NCBI GenBank assembly: GCA_017987615.1
Contig: JAGNTI010000086.1
Location: forward strand, 1 to 5,963
Source of the DNA: Sediminibacterium sp.
GTDB lineage: Bacteria > Bacteroidota > Bacteroidia > Chitinophagales > Chitinophagaceae
Length of the DNA: 5,963 nucleotides
Direction of reading: 5' to 3'
This document shows positions 1 through 5,744 of this stretch, piece by piece. The notes below the pieces were generated by a model. The model was not told the DNA's origin. It did not search any database and saw nothing but the letters and a program-made list of their open reading frames with translations. Position 1 is the first letter of the stretch, and every line of letters begins with the position of its first letter. Both the position numbers and the translations under genes were made by a program.

Positions 1-872
1 CGAGATCCAAAAAATCCACCAAAGAGTGTATTAAGTACATGCGCTTTTTGAAAATCAGGATGGTGTCTATTTGGAAAAGGTCTGGCCATTCTAATTGCAC
101 CTTGCACACCATTTTCATCATTTATAATTTCCACCTTTTTTTGTGCTGCTGTTACAATAGGATGCTCCACCACCACTGGTGTATCTGCGTGCAAAGGCAG
201 TGTACCAAAGGCTTTGTTAAGCATAGATTCATAACCAGTTGGCATTTTTCCAGCTACAAAAATTTTACAAGAACCGTTTAAATAATACTGTTTGTAAAAC
301 GCTTTTAATAAATCCGTGTTAAGAGCGTCATAATCTTCTGCGTTAGAATACGTACCGTATGGATGATTGATTCCAAATAAATATTCATCAATTAAACGGT
401 TAGCGATAAAATCACATTTTTGCAAATTAACCGACAAACGCTGTTTTTGATTTTGAATATAGATGGCTAATTCTTCTTCAGGAAAAATACTGGTTTCAAT
501 AATTTCACGCACCACCGGAAGTAAGGTTTCCAAATGTTTACTTAAACAGTGTAGCGTAATACTAGCCGTTTCATTGTAGCAACTTCTATTTAAATACGCC
601 CCGTGAAATTCAAAAAAATCATTGATTTGATAGGCCGTTTTAGACGTCGTGCCGTTTTTGATTAAAAAATTAGTGGTAGCGGCCACCATGGGCTGCTTAT
701 CATACCAATTACCAGCGTCAAATACCCATTCAACCATCACCACATCCTGTGCTCCAGCGTTCATGGCATACACCGGCACTTTATTGTCCAGTGTAAACCG
801 GTCACAATTTTTTAATTGCAAGTCAAAATGAACCGCCTCTTCTATCGTTGGAATTATTTTTCTATCTAACAT
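1..872 (-). CDS. M16-family peptidase-like protein, non-catalytic partner subunit (3' end beyond window)
   Basis: This frame stays open from the ATG at 872 to the window edge, giving 290 residues plus two bases (CG) of a codon that can only encode Arg. The fold is M16: an N-terminal domain (about residues 20-165) and the start of the second domain (from about 170), reaching the glycine-rich loop LFGGFFGS at 283-290 followed by that Arg. Aligned with its neighbour, the zinc motif HxxEH falls at residues 65-69, here A-T-T-N-F, so all three residues are lost and it cannot bind catalytic zinc. Known M16B heterodimers pair such a subunit, which supplies the Arg/Tyr substrate-binding pair, with an active HxxEH subunit. 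The start at 872 is 8 nt after the stop of the active subunit, which implies co-transcription and probably coupled translation. The ATG at 877 is in another frame and stops after three codons. No signal peptide is visible, so a cytosolic location is likely. Confidence 0.88.
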   Translation of the reverse strand, partial: MLDRKIIPTIEEAVHFDLQLKNCDRFTLDNKVPVYAMNAGAQDVVMVEWVFDAGNWYDKQPMVAATTNFLIKNGTTSKTAYQINDFFEFHGAYLNRSCYNETASITLHCLSKHLETLLPVVREIIETSIFPEEELAIYIQNQKQRLSVNLQKCDFIANRLIDEYLFGINHPYGTYSNAEDYDALNTDLLKAFYKQYYLNGSCKIFVAGKMPTGYESMLNKAFGTLPLHADTPVVVEHPIVTAAQKKVEIINDENGVQGAIRMARPFPNRHHPDFQKAHVLNTLFGGFFGS

Positions 873-880
873 GTCATTTT

Positions 881-2116
881 TTATTGAGCGTGATACAAGA
901 GTGTATTTGAATTATTATTATCAAAAATTGAATTGGCGTATGCATGAATATCGTCAATGCCAATGGCTTGGTATTTTTGAAATTCGGTATTCATCATATC
1001 CGCATCACCAAGTAATTCGTAAAGTGCAATACTACTGGCTCTACTCATCACACTCATGTCTTCAAAAGCAATCACGCTCTCTGTTCTATTAATTACTTTT
1101 TGTAATTCTTTTGCTTCAATTTTTGTAGCTTTTAATTTTTCTATTTCTTCGTCTACAGCCTTCATTGCATTTTCCATAGAAACACCTTTTACAAGTTTTC
1201 CATCTACCGCAACAAGACCCGCATCTAAACTTCCAAAATGATAACAATCGATGCTAGAAAAATATTGTTTTTCTTTTACCAGTGTCTGATACAACCTAGA
1301 CGCAGCGCCACCTCCCAGTATTTCTGTCAATAAATCGGCGGCGTAGTAACCAGGCGATAACCTGGCGTCCATATGCCATGTTTTTACAAATGCATCAAGA
1401 GGCACATTGGCTTCAACTTCTAATTTTCTTGCTTCGGTTTGTACAGGTTCTATAGGTAATTGACGATCATATTTTGTGCCCATATCGATAGGACCAAACC
1501 ATTTTGCTGCCAACCTTTTTACCTGCTCTAGTTTTACATTTCCAGCCACTACTAAAATGGCATTAACAGGACGGTAATGTTTGAAAAAGAAATTTTTAAC
1601 GTCATCTATTTTTGCATTTTCTACATGCGATAGTTCCTTACCAATGGTCATCCATCTATAGGGATGCACTGTGTAAGCGAGGGTGCGCATTTTATGCCAA
1701 ACATCACCATATGGCTTATTGATATAGTGTTCTTTAAATTCTTCACACACCACTTTACGCTGCGTTGCTAAACTTTTTTCGCTAAAGGCTAAACTTAACA
1801 TACGGTCACTCTCTAACCAAAAAGCGGTTTCAATATTTTGAGCCGGTAGCTGGCAATAGTAATTGGTTAAATCGTTGGTAGTATAGGCATTGTTTTCGCC
1901 ACCCGCGCGTTGAAGGGGCTCGTCATAATCTTTAATGTTTACGCTGCCGCCAAACATGAGGTGCTCAAATAAATGCGCAAAGCCTGTTTGGGCCGGATTC
2001 TCGTCTCTAGCCCCTACATCATACATCACATTTACCACAGCCATGGGAGTTGAGGGGTCTTCGTGAACCAAAACCCTTAATCCGTTGTCTAATACAAAGC
2101 GATCGAATTGAATCAT
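881..2116 (-). CDS. M16-family zinc metallopeptidase, catalytic subunit
   Basis: A 411-residue protein with the usual two-domain layout of single M16B subunits. With the start at 2116, the zinc motif HLFEH is at residues 48-52, followed by LMFGGS. The third zinc ligand is probably the second Glu of VVCEEF (about residue 126). The second domain carries the glycine-rich loop EILGGGAASRLYQ (about 266-278). It should hydrolyse peptides or misfolded or targeting peptides in the cytosol; the substrate cannot be read from the sequence. A longer frame begins with an ATG at 2149 and adds MFVLLQSILSI. I prefer the ATG at 2116 because the family sequence begins right there (IQFDRFVLDNGLRV), and because a TAnnTTTG promoter box lies between the two ATGs, putting the upstream one before the likely transcription start. 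It leads an operon with the non-catalytic partner 8 nt downstream. The position normally holding the Tyr of the Arg/Tyr pair appears replaced (KQYFSSI), which fits dependence on the partner. Confidence 0.9.
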   Translation of the reverse strand: MIQFDRFVLDNGLRVLVHEDPSTPMAVVNVMYDVGARDENPAQTGFAHLFEHLMFGGSVNIKDYDEPLQRAGGENNAYTTNDLTNYYCQLPAQNIETAFWLESDRMLSLAFSEKSLATQRKVVCEEFKEHYINKPYGDVWHKMRTLAYTVHPYRWMTIGKELSHVENAKIDDVKNFFFKHYRPVNAILVVAGNVKLEQVKRLAAKWFGPIDMGTKYDRQLPIEPVQTEARKLEVEANVPLDAFVKTWHMDARLSPGYYAADLLTEILGGGAASRLYQTLVKEKQYFSSIDCYHFGSLDAGLVAVDGKLVKGVSMENAMKAVDEEIEKLKATKIEAKELQKVINRTESVIAFEDMSVMSRASSIALYELLGDADMMNTEFQKYQAIGIDDIHAYANSIFDNNNSNTLLYHAQ

Positions 2117-2134
2117 AATACTTAAAATAGACTG

Positions 2135-2142
2135 CAAAAGTA
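2135..2142 (-). promoter_or_regulatory. Candidate Bacteroidota -7 promoter box (TACTTTTG) for the M16 operon
   Basis: Read on the minus strand, this is TACTTTTG, a perfect match to the Bacteroidota housekeeping -7 element TAnnTTTG. It lies 18 nt before the ATG at 2116, which leaves a very short leader. No good -33 TTG is present at the usual 19-21 nt spacing; only the A/T tract at 2161-2170 is there. The box was identified by eye, and AT-rich DNA gives chance matches. Confidence 0.45.
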
Positions 2143-2187
2143 CAAACAACGCTGTTAGCTATTTTTAAAACTTGAACTATTCGGTAG

Positions 2188-2195
2188 TACCTTTG
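2188..2195 (+). promoter_or_regulatory. Candidate Bacteroidota -7 promoter box (TACCTTTG) for mqnC
   Basis: TACCTTTG matches the TAnnTTTG -7 element and ends 25 nt before the mqnC ATG, a suitable distance for a transcription start in between. The TTG at 2172-2174 is only 13 nt upstream, too close for a standard -33 element. The A/T tract at 2161-2170 is nearer the right distance. The box overlaps a GTACC-TTT-GTACC direct repeat (2187-2199), and GGTA-G-TACC (2183-2191) is a small palindrome. Confidence 0.45.
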
Positions 2196-2220
2196 TACCC
2201 ATTATTTAAAATAAGCAAAC

Positions 2221-3345
2221 ATGCAATTAGCAGATTTATACCAAAAGGCACTCAATTTTGAGTTTTTAACCATCGAAGAAGGGATGTTTTTGTTTGAACA
2301 TGCCCCCCTCACCGAGCTCATGCACGTAGCAGACGAACTCCGCAAAATTCAGGTGCCACATGGTAAAGTAAGTTGGCAAATTGACCGTAATGTAAATACC
2401 ACCAACGTGTGTGTGGCCAATTGTAAATTTTGTAATTTTTACAGAATTCCAGGACACGCCGATGCGTATATCACAGACATGCCTACCTACCGTAAAAAAA
2501 TTGAAGAAACACTTGCTTATGGTGGTGATCAGTTATTATTACAAGGTGGACATCATCCTGGTTTAGGACTCGATTTTTATACTAAAACATTTAGAGAAAT
2601 TAAGCAGGAATATCCAGCACTTAAACTGCACGCACTTGGCCCCCCAGAAGTAGCACATATTTGTAAGCTCGAAAAAATGAGTCATCATGATGTGCTAAAA
2701 GCCTTACAGGAAGCGGGTTTAGACTCACTACCAGGTGCGGGTGCCGAAATATTAGTGGACCGTGTGCGCCGTTTGATTTCTAAAGGAAAATGTGGTGCCG
2801 ACGAGTGGCTAGCCATTATGCATGAAGCGCACAAACTAAATATTACCACCAGTGCCACCATGATGTTTGGTCATGTAGAAACACTAGAAGAAAGATTTAT
2901 TCATCTAACACGCATCCGTGAAATTCAAAGTTTAAAACCTGAACATGCTAAAGGATTTTTAGCATTTATTCCATGGACTTTCCAAGACGTTGATACCTTA
3001 CTTACACGTATTAGAGGGGTGCATAATTTAACCACCACCGACGAATATATTAGAATGATTGCCATTAGCCGTATCATGCTACCAAATGTCAAAAACATTC
3101 AGGCAAGCTGGCTAACCGTGGGTAAACAAACCGCCCAGGTATGCTTACATAGTGGCGCCAACGATTTTGGCTCTATCATGATTGAAGAAAATGTGGTCAG
3201 TGCAGCAGGTGCGCCCCACCGTTTTACCTATAAAACCATGCAAGACGCTATTAAAGAGGCTGGTTTTGAGCCTCAATTAAGAAATCAGCAGTACGAATGG
3301 CGCGAAATACCGGCAGCCATTAAGGAGCAAGTGATTGATTATTAA
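2221..3345 (+). CDS. mqnC: Cyclic dehypoxanthinyl futalosine synthase (radical SAM, menaquinone biosynthesis)
   Basis: A 374-residue protein of normal length for MqnC. In the futalosine pathway it converts dehypoxanthinyl futalosine to its cyclic (spiro) form, a step towards menaquinone; it acts in the cytosol with a 4Fe-4S cluster and S-adenosylmethionine. The radical SAM cluster motif CxxxCxxC is at Cys64, Cys68 and Cys71 (NVCVANCKFCNFYR). GGDQLLLQGG follows at about 106-115, where SAM contacts are expected. The stretches LDSLPGAGAEIL, KCGADEWLAIM and SATMMFGHVET, together with FIPWTFQ, fit MqnC rather than its paralogue MqnE (aminofutalosine synthase). The second Gly of the common PGGGAEI is Ala here. 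The ATG at 2221 has no strong ribosome binding site, only an A-rich stretch, as is usual in this phylum. No other mqn gene lies in the window, so it is apparently monocistronic and divergent from the M16 operon. Confidence 0.93.
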   Translation: MQLADLYQKALNFEFLTIEEGMFLFEHAPLTELMHVADELRKIQVPHGKVSWQIDRNVNTTNVCVANCKFCNFYRIPGHADAYITDMPTYRKKIEETLAYGGDQLLLQGGHHPGLGLDFYTKTFREIKQEYPALKLHALGPPEVAHICKLEKMSHHDVLKALQEAGLDSLPGAGAEILVDRVRRLISKGKCGADEWLAIMHEAHKLNITTSATMMFGHVETLEERFIHLTRIREIQSLKPEHAKGFLAFIPWTFQDVDTLLTRIRGVHNLTTTDEYIRMIAISRIMLPNVKNIQASWLTVGKQTAQVCLHSGANDFGSIMIEENVVSAAGAPHRFTYKTMQDAIKEAGFEPQLRNQQYEWREIPAAIKEQVIDY

Positions 3346-3360
3346 TTTTTTGAGCTAGCC

Positions 3361-3388
3361 TGTAACTTTTTATAGCCGGGATCGTTAT
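3361..3388 (+). promoter_or_regulatory. Candidate ECF-type promoter (TGTAAC-N16-CGTTAT) before the sigma gene
   Basis: TGTAAC at 3361-3366 and CGTTAT at 3383-3388 are separated by 16 nt. This is the architecture of many ECF sigma promoters: an AAC-containing -35, 16-17 nt, then a -10 beginning with CGT. It lies entirely in the 79-nt gap between mqnC and the sigma gene, and the CGTTAT box ends 36 nt before the sigma ATG. ECF operons commonly drive their own transcription, so this would be an autoregulatory site. I checked the other GTAAC occurrences I could find on both strands and saw none with CGT at that spacing. The specificity of this particular sigma factor is unknown, so the call is an inference. 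Confidence 0.5.
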
Positions 3389-3404
3389 ACCCACAGAAAA
3401 GTCC

Positions 3405-3420
3405 AAAACAACTGTGTTTT
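3405..3420 (+). other. Small inverted repeat in the leader of the sigma gene
   Basis: AAAACA-ACTG-TGTTTT forms a perfect 6-bp stem with a 4-nt loop, ending 4 nt before the ATG at 3425. Only two of the six pairs are C-G/G-C-containing or adjacent, so the RNA hairpin would be weak. It could shade the translation start or be chance in AT-rich DNA. It has no GC-rich stem and so is a poor terminator candidate. Confidence 0.25.
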
Positions 3421-3424
3421 TGCT

Positions 3425-3910
3425 ATGACGGAGAAAGACTACAACGAATCTGTGCTGCTTTATGCCGATAATGTGTACCGCTTTATCGTAAAAAATCTTC
3501 GCCACACCGAAGATGCAGAGGACATTGTGCAATCTGCCTTCGAAAAGTTATGGATCCACAAAGACAGCGTTGAAACCCAAAAAGCTAAATCGTATTTGTT
3601 TACGGTGGCTTATCACTTATTAATAGACCATACTAGAAAAGCAAAACGCATTTCGTTACAAGAGAGTTTTGAAAATGATACGCAAACAACCTATCAAGAA
3701 AACAAGGCTTTAAAAAAAGTATTGCACGACGCACTGGCTACCTTAAACGAAACGCAGCGCAGTTTGGTTTTATTAAAAGATTACGAAGGATATAGTTACG
3801 AGGAAATTGGAGAAATCACAAAGCTTACCACAGATCAAGTACGTGTGTATTTGCACAGGGCCCGTTTAAAGCTTAGAAATTATTTAATTAGTCCGCAGCA
3901 AGTTTTATAA
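3425..3910 (+). CDS. ECF (sigma-24-like) RNA polymerase sigma factor
   Basis: A 161-residue sigma factor with the minimal ECF layout, a sigma-2 and a sigma-4 domain. The sigma-2 domain (about 8-75) shows region 2.2 as DAEDIVQSAFEKLW at 30-43, which contacts core RNA polymerase, and the -10-binding part around AKSYLFTVAYHLLIDHTRK at 54-72. A variable linker covers 76-96. The sigma-4 domain (about 97-152) contains LATLNETQRSLVLL, then the helix-turn-helix YSYEEIGEITKLTTDQVRVY, then LHRARLKLR, which should recognise the -35 element. There is no region 1 or 3. It directs polymerase to a small regulon, usually while released from a membrane anti-sigma factor. The next gene starts 5 nt after its stop and encodes a plausible such partner. 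An ECF-like promoter upstream suggests autoregulation. I see no clear Shine-Dalgarno sequence. Confidence 0.94.
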   Translation: MTEKDYNESVLLYADNVYRFIVKNLRHTEDAEDIVQSAFEKLWIHKDSVETQKAKSYLFTVAYHLLIDHTRKAKRISLQESFENDTQTTYQENKALKKVLHDALATLNETQRSLVLLKDYEGYSYEEIGEITKLTTDQVRVYLHRARLKLRNYLISPQQVL

Positions 3911-3915
3911 AATAA

Positions 3916-4806
3916 ATGCAAAACATAAACCAACATAACTACCAAGACTTTTTACTTCGTTATATCGACGAAGAATTAGACCTGCGTGAAACAGAGGCCC
4001 TGCTTGCATTTGTAGCGGTTCATCCTGCAGTTGGCGAAGAACTGGAATTTTTACAATCAACCAAACTAGACATTGAAACAATTGCCTGCCCTAACAAAGC
4101 AGTACTCTATAAAAATATTTTTCCGGTTATAGTAGAACCAACAACCATTGTATACCCCAACAAACAAAATTTATTTAAAAAAGAAAAGGAAAAAGCGCCT
4201 GTTATTCTTTTAAAATGGTGGGCGGTGGGTGCTGCGGCAGTTTTTATTTTTATAGTAGCGCGTTATGGCATGTTTAATGGAGAGGCTGGGGGTGTACTAT
4301 CAAAAAACAGTAGCTCAAAAAATATTGCTCAAAAAAATAGTGTTGTCAAAGCAGAAACTTCAACAGCGAGCAACGCAACAAAAAGTAATGCGGTCGTGAC
4401 TTCTGAATCATTGGCGTCGACAAACATTGTATCAAAACAACAAAATATTACAACAAACCCTTTGCAGAGTGGCGGCATTGGAGATGTAGCGTATCACACA
4501 ATACAAAATGCTTCTACCGTTACAGCCAGTGAAGCAGAACATAGTATCCCAAGTTACAACGGTTCTATTATTGATGTAAAGCCTACTGTTATTGCAGAAA
4601 TAACAGCAGCTCCAATAGCACTTAACGAAGCAGCCGAAACACAAGAACCAAACGAAATCATTGAAACCCTCGATACAGAAGCCGCTAGCAGTAATAGATC
4701 TGTTATGGTTGGCGCTTTTGAAATCGATAAAGATAAATTTAGAGGCCTCTTTAGAAAAGCAAACGCGTTATTTAAAAACAAAGAAAACAACAAAAATGAA
4801 AAATAA
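3916..4806 (+). CDS. Single-pass membrane protein, putative anti-sigma factor
   Basis: A 296-residue protein of three parts. The N-terminal head (1-95) has a short acidic helical segment, YQDFLLRYIDEELDLRETEALLAF, like the helices that open many Bacteroidota anti-sigma and related membrane proteins. It lacks the HxxxCxxC zinc site; the only nearby Cys is Cys58. KKEKEK just before the membrane segment (about 100-118, WWAVGAAAVFIFIVARYG) predicts head in cytosol and tail in periplasm. The tail (about 125-260) is rich in Ser, Thr, Ala and Asn, low in complexity and probably disordered. It ends in a more ordered-looking VMVGAFEIDKDKFRGLFRKANALF (263-286 region) and a basic terminus. Its position 5 nt after an ECF sigma gene and overlapping an outer-membrane protein gene argues that it holds the sigma factor at the membrane. 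Role is inferred from topology and context; a structural scaffold is the alternative. Confidence 0.75.
   Translation: MQNINQHNYQDFLLRYIDEELDLRETEALLAFVAVHPAVGEELEFLQSTKLDIETIACPNKAVLYKNIFPVIVEPTTIVYPNKQNLFKKEKEKAPVILLKWWAVGAAAVFIFIVARYGMFNGEAGGVLSKNSSSKNIAQKNSVVKAETSTASNATKSNAVVTSESLASTNIVSKQQNITTNPLQSGGIGDVAYHTIQNASTVTASEAEHSIPSYNGSIIDVKPTVIAEITAAPIALNEAAETQEPNEIIETLDTEAASSNRSVMVGAFEIDKDKFRGLFRKANALFKNKENNKNEK
4702..4728 (+). other. VMVGAFEID motif in the anti-sigma-like tail
   Basis: Residues 263-271 of the membrane protein read VMVGAFEID. They resemble the duplicated VKVGNFYIV and VQIGNITIN segments of the downstream barrel protein. All three would be periplasmic if the predicted topologies hold. 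The resemblance is visible by eye; its meaning is inference. Confidence 0.4.
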
Positions 4807-5734
4807 AGTACTCACTGCACTATTTAGTATTGGAACATTATTTGCGGGTGCGCAATCAGATAGTAGTTATACAAAAACGGATAGTGCCGTTGTAAAACAA
4901 GATACTGTAAAGGTTGGCAATTTTTATATTGTAAAAAAAGGTGGCGAAAATGTAAATGGTAGCGTACCTGTTGTCAATGACGCTACTGTTCAAATTGGCA
5001 ATATCACCATTAACGCAAGCGGCCTCGACAATAAACCCGTAATTAAAATTGAAAGAAAAAAACCAGCACCTAAAAAGGTAAGTACCAATTGGTGGATTTT
5101 TGATCTTGGATTTGCAGGCAATAGGGATGAAACCAACTATGCTACTGCTGTTGGCAACGCTGGCTACCTCAGAACTTTTAGCCCTGCTAACGGAGCACCT
5201 AACAAGCAAACTTTTAATTTAAACAACGGCAAAACAACCAATGTAAACCTTTGGTTTTTCATGCAAAAAGTAAGTATTGTTAAGCAGGCAGTATTTTTAA
5301 AATATGGTATGGGGATGGAGATGTACAATTTTAGATACGACTCACGTGTTTCTTATAGAAAAGACAACTACCCTTATGTTTACAACGACTCGATTTCGTT
5401 TTCAAAAAATAAATTATTTGCTGGCTATTTAAGCGTGCCAGTTATGCTACATATTAATACCACGCCTGGCAACAAAAAAGGATTTAGTTTTAGTGCAGGC
5501 GTAAGCGCAGGCTATTTAGTAGGCAGTAGAAATAAACAAAAAAGTGCAGAGCGTGGTAAACAAAAATACAAAGGTGATTTTGACTTGTCTCCGTTTAGAA
5601 CGGCGCTTATTGGTGAACTAGGGATTGGACCTGTTAAACTATACGGTTCTTATAGCTTAAATACTTTACATGAATCGTATACCAAACTAGAGCAATATCC
5701 TTTTGCAGTAGGTATTCGTTTTAGCAACTGGTAA
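4796..5734 (+). CDS. Secreted outer-membrane beta-barrel protein (PorT/OMP-barrel-like)
   Basis: A 312-residue protein starting at MKNKVLTALFSIG. Residues 1-19 form a signal peptide (basic start, hydrophobic core, AGA before a predicted cut at Gln20). The frame could begin 45 codons earlier at 4661, but that extension lies inside the upstream gene and would bury the signal peptide, so 4796 is preferred. Residues 20-95 form a linker with two similar segments (36-46 and 63-73) and a Lys/Pro-rich stretch ending near KKPAPKKV. From about 98 on, alternating aromatic/hydrophobic and polar residues (NVNLWFFMQKV, LFAGYLSVPVMLHI, FSFSAGVSAGYLVGS, VKLYGSYSL) indicate transmembrane beta-strands. The protein ends FAVGIRFSNW, an aromatic end suited to Bam-dependent insertion. 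Its ATG overlaps the upstream stop by 11 nt, so translation is probably coupled and the protein is part of the sigma operon. It may be structural, a sensor or a sigma target; no transport function can be read. Confidence 0.88.
   Translation: MKNKVLTALFSIGTLFAGAQSDSSYTKTDSAVVKQDTVKVGNFYIVKKGGENVNGSVPVVNDATVQIGNITINASGLDNKPVIKIERKKPAPKKVSTNWWIFDLGFAGNRDETNYATAVGNAGYLRTFSPANGAPNKQTFNLNNGKTTNVNLWFFMQKVSIVKQAVFLKYGMGMEMYNFRYDSRVSYRKDNYPYVYNDSISFSKNKLFAGYLSVPVMLHINTTPGNKKGFSFSAGVSAGYLVGSRNKQKSAERGKQKYKGDFDLSPFRTALIGELGIGPVKLYGSYSLNTLHESYTKLEQYPFAVGIRFSNW
4901..5014 (+). repeat. Degenerate tandem pair of TVxVGNxxI segments in the barrel protein linker
   Basis: DTVKVGNFYIV (residues 36-46, bases 4901-4933) and ATVQIGNITIN (63-73, bases 4982-5014) share T-V-x-(V/I)-G-N-x-x-I at identical spacing, 81 nt apart start to start. 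They sit just after the signal peptide cut, before the barrel. The DNA is only loosely similar apart from ACTGT and GGCAAT, so this is an old duplication or a convergent structural motif. Confidence 0.5.
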
Positions 5735-5744
5735 TAGTAAAATA

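Noticed and set aside
39..1241. Several plus-strand open frames of 60-80 codons across the M16 genes
   Set aside because: They are antisense to two well-supported peptidase genes, have unusual composition (many Cys, His or Ser) and show no recognisable domain.
2117..2149. 11-residue hydrophobic extension MFVLLQSILSI of the M16 peptidase, possibly a signal peptide
   Set aside because: It has no basic start or cleavage site and is too short. The family homology begins at the next Met, and the likely promoter box lies within this stretch.
2221..3345. MqnE (aminofutalosine synthase) as the identity of the radical SAM gene
   Set aside because: The stretches SLPGAGAEIL, SATMMFGHVET and FIPWTFQ, and the cluster context FCNFYR, fit MqnC better than MqnE.
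3346..3360. Intrinsic terminator after mqnC
   Set aside because: There is a T-run (3346-3351) but no GC-rich stem before it, so termination cannot be supported; read-through into the sigma operon remains possible.
4661..4795. 45-codon N-terminal extension of the barrel protein frame
   Set aside because: It overlaps the coding end of the membrane protein gene, reads as unpatterned sequence and would place a clean signal peptide in the interior. The ATG at 4796 is a better start.
3916..4806. FecR-type anti-sigma or zinc-binding anti-sigma (ZAS) identity
   Set aside because: There is no HxxxCxxC site and no FecR-like periplasmic domain; the tail is low-complexity, so only a general anti-sigma role is proposed.
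4432..5209. Minus-strand open frames of 70-117 codons opposite the membrane and barrel protein genes
   Set aside because: They are antisense to genes with clear topology and operon context, and the translated proteins show no domain.
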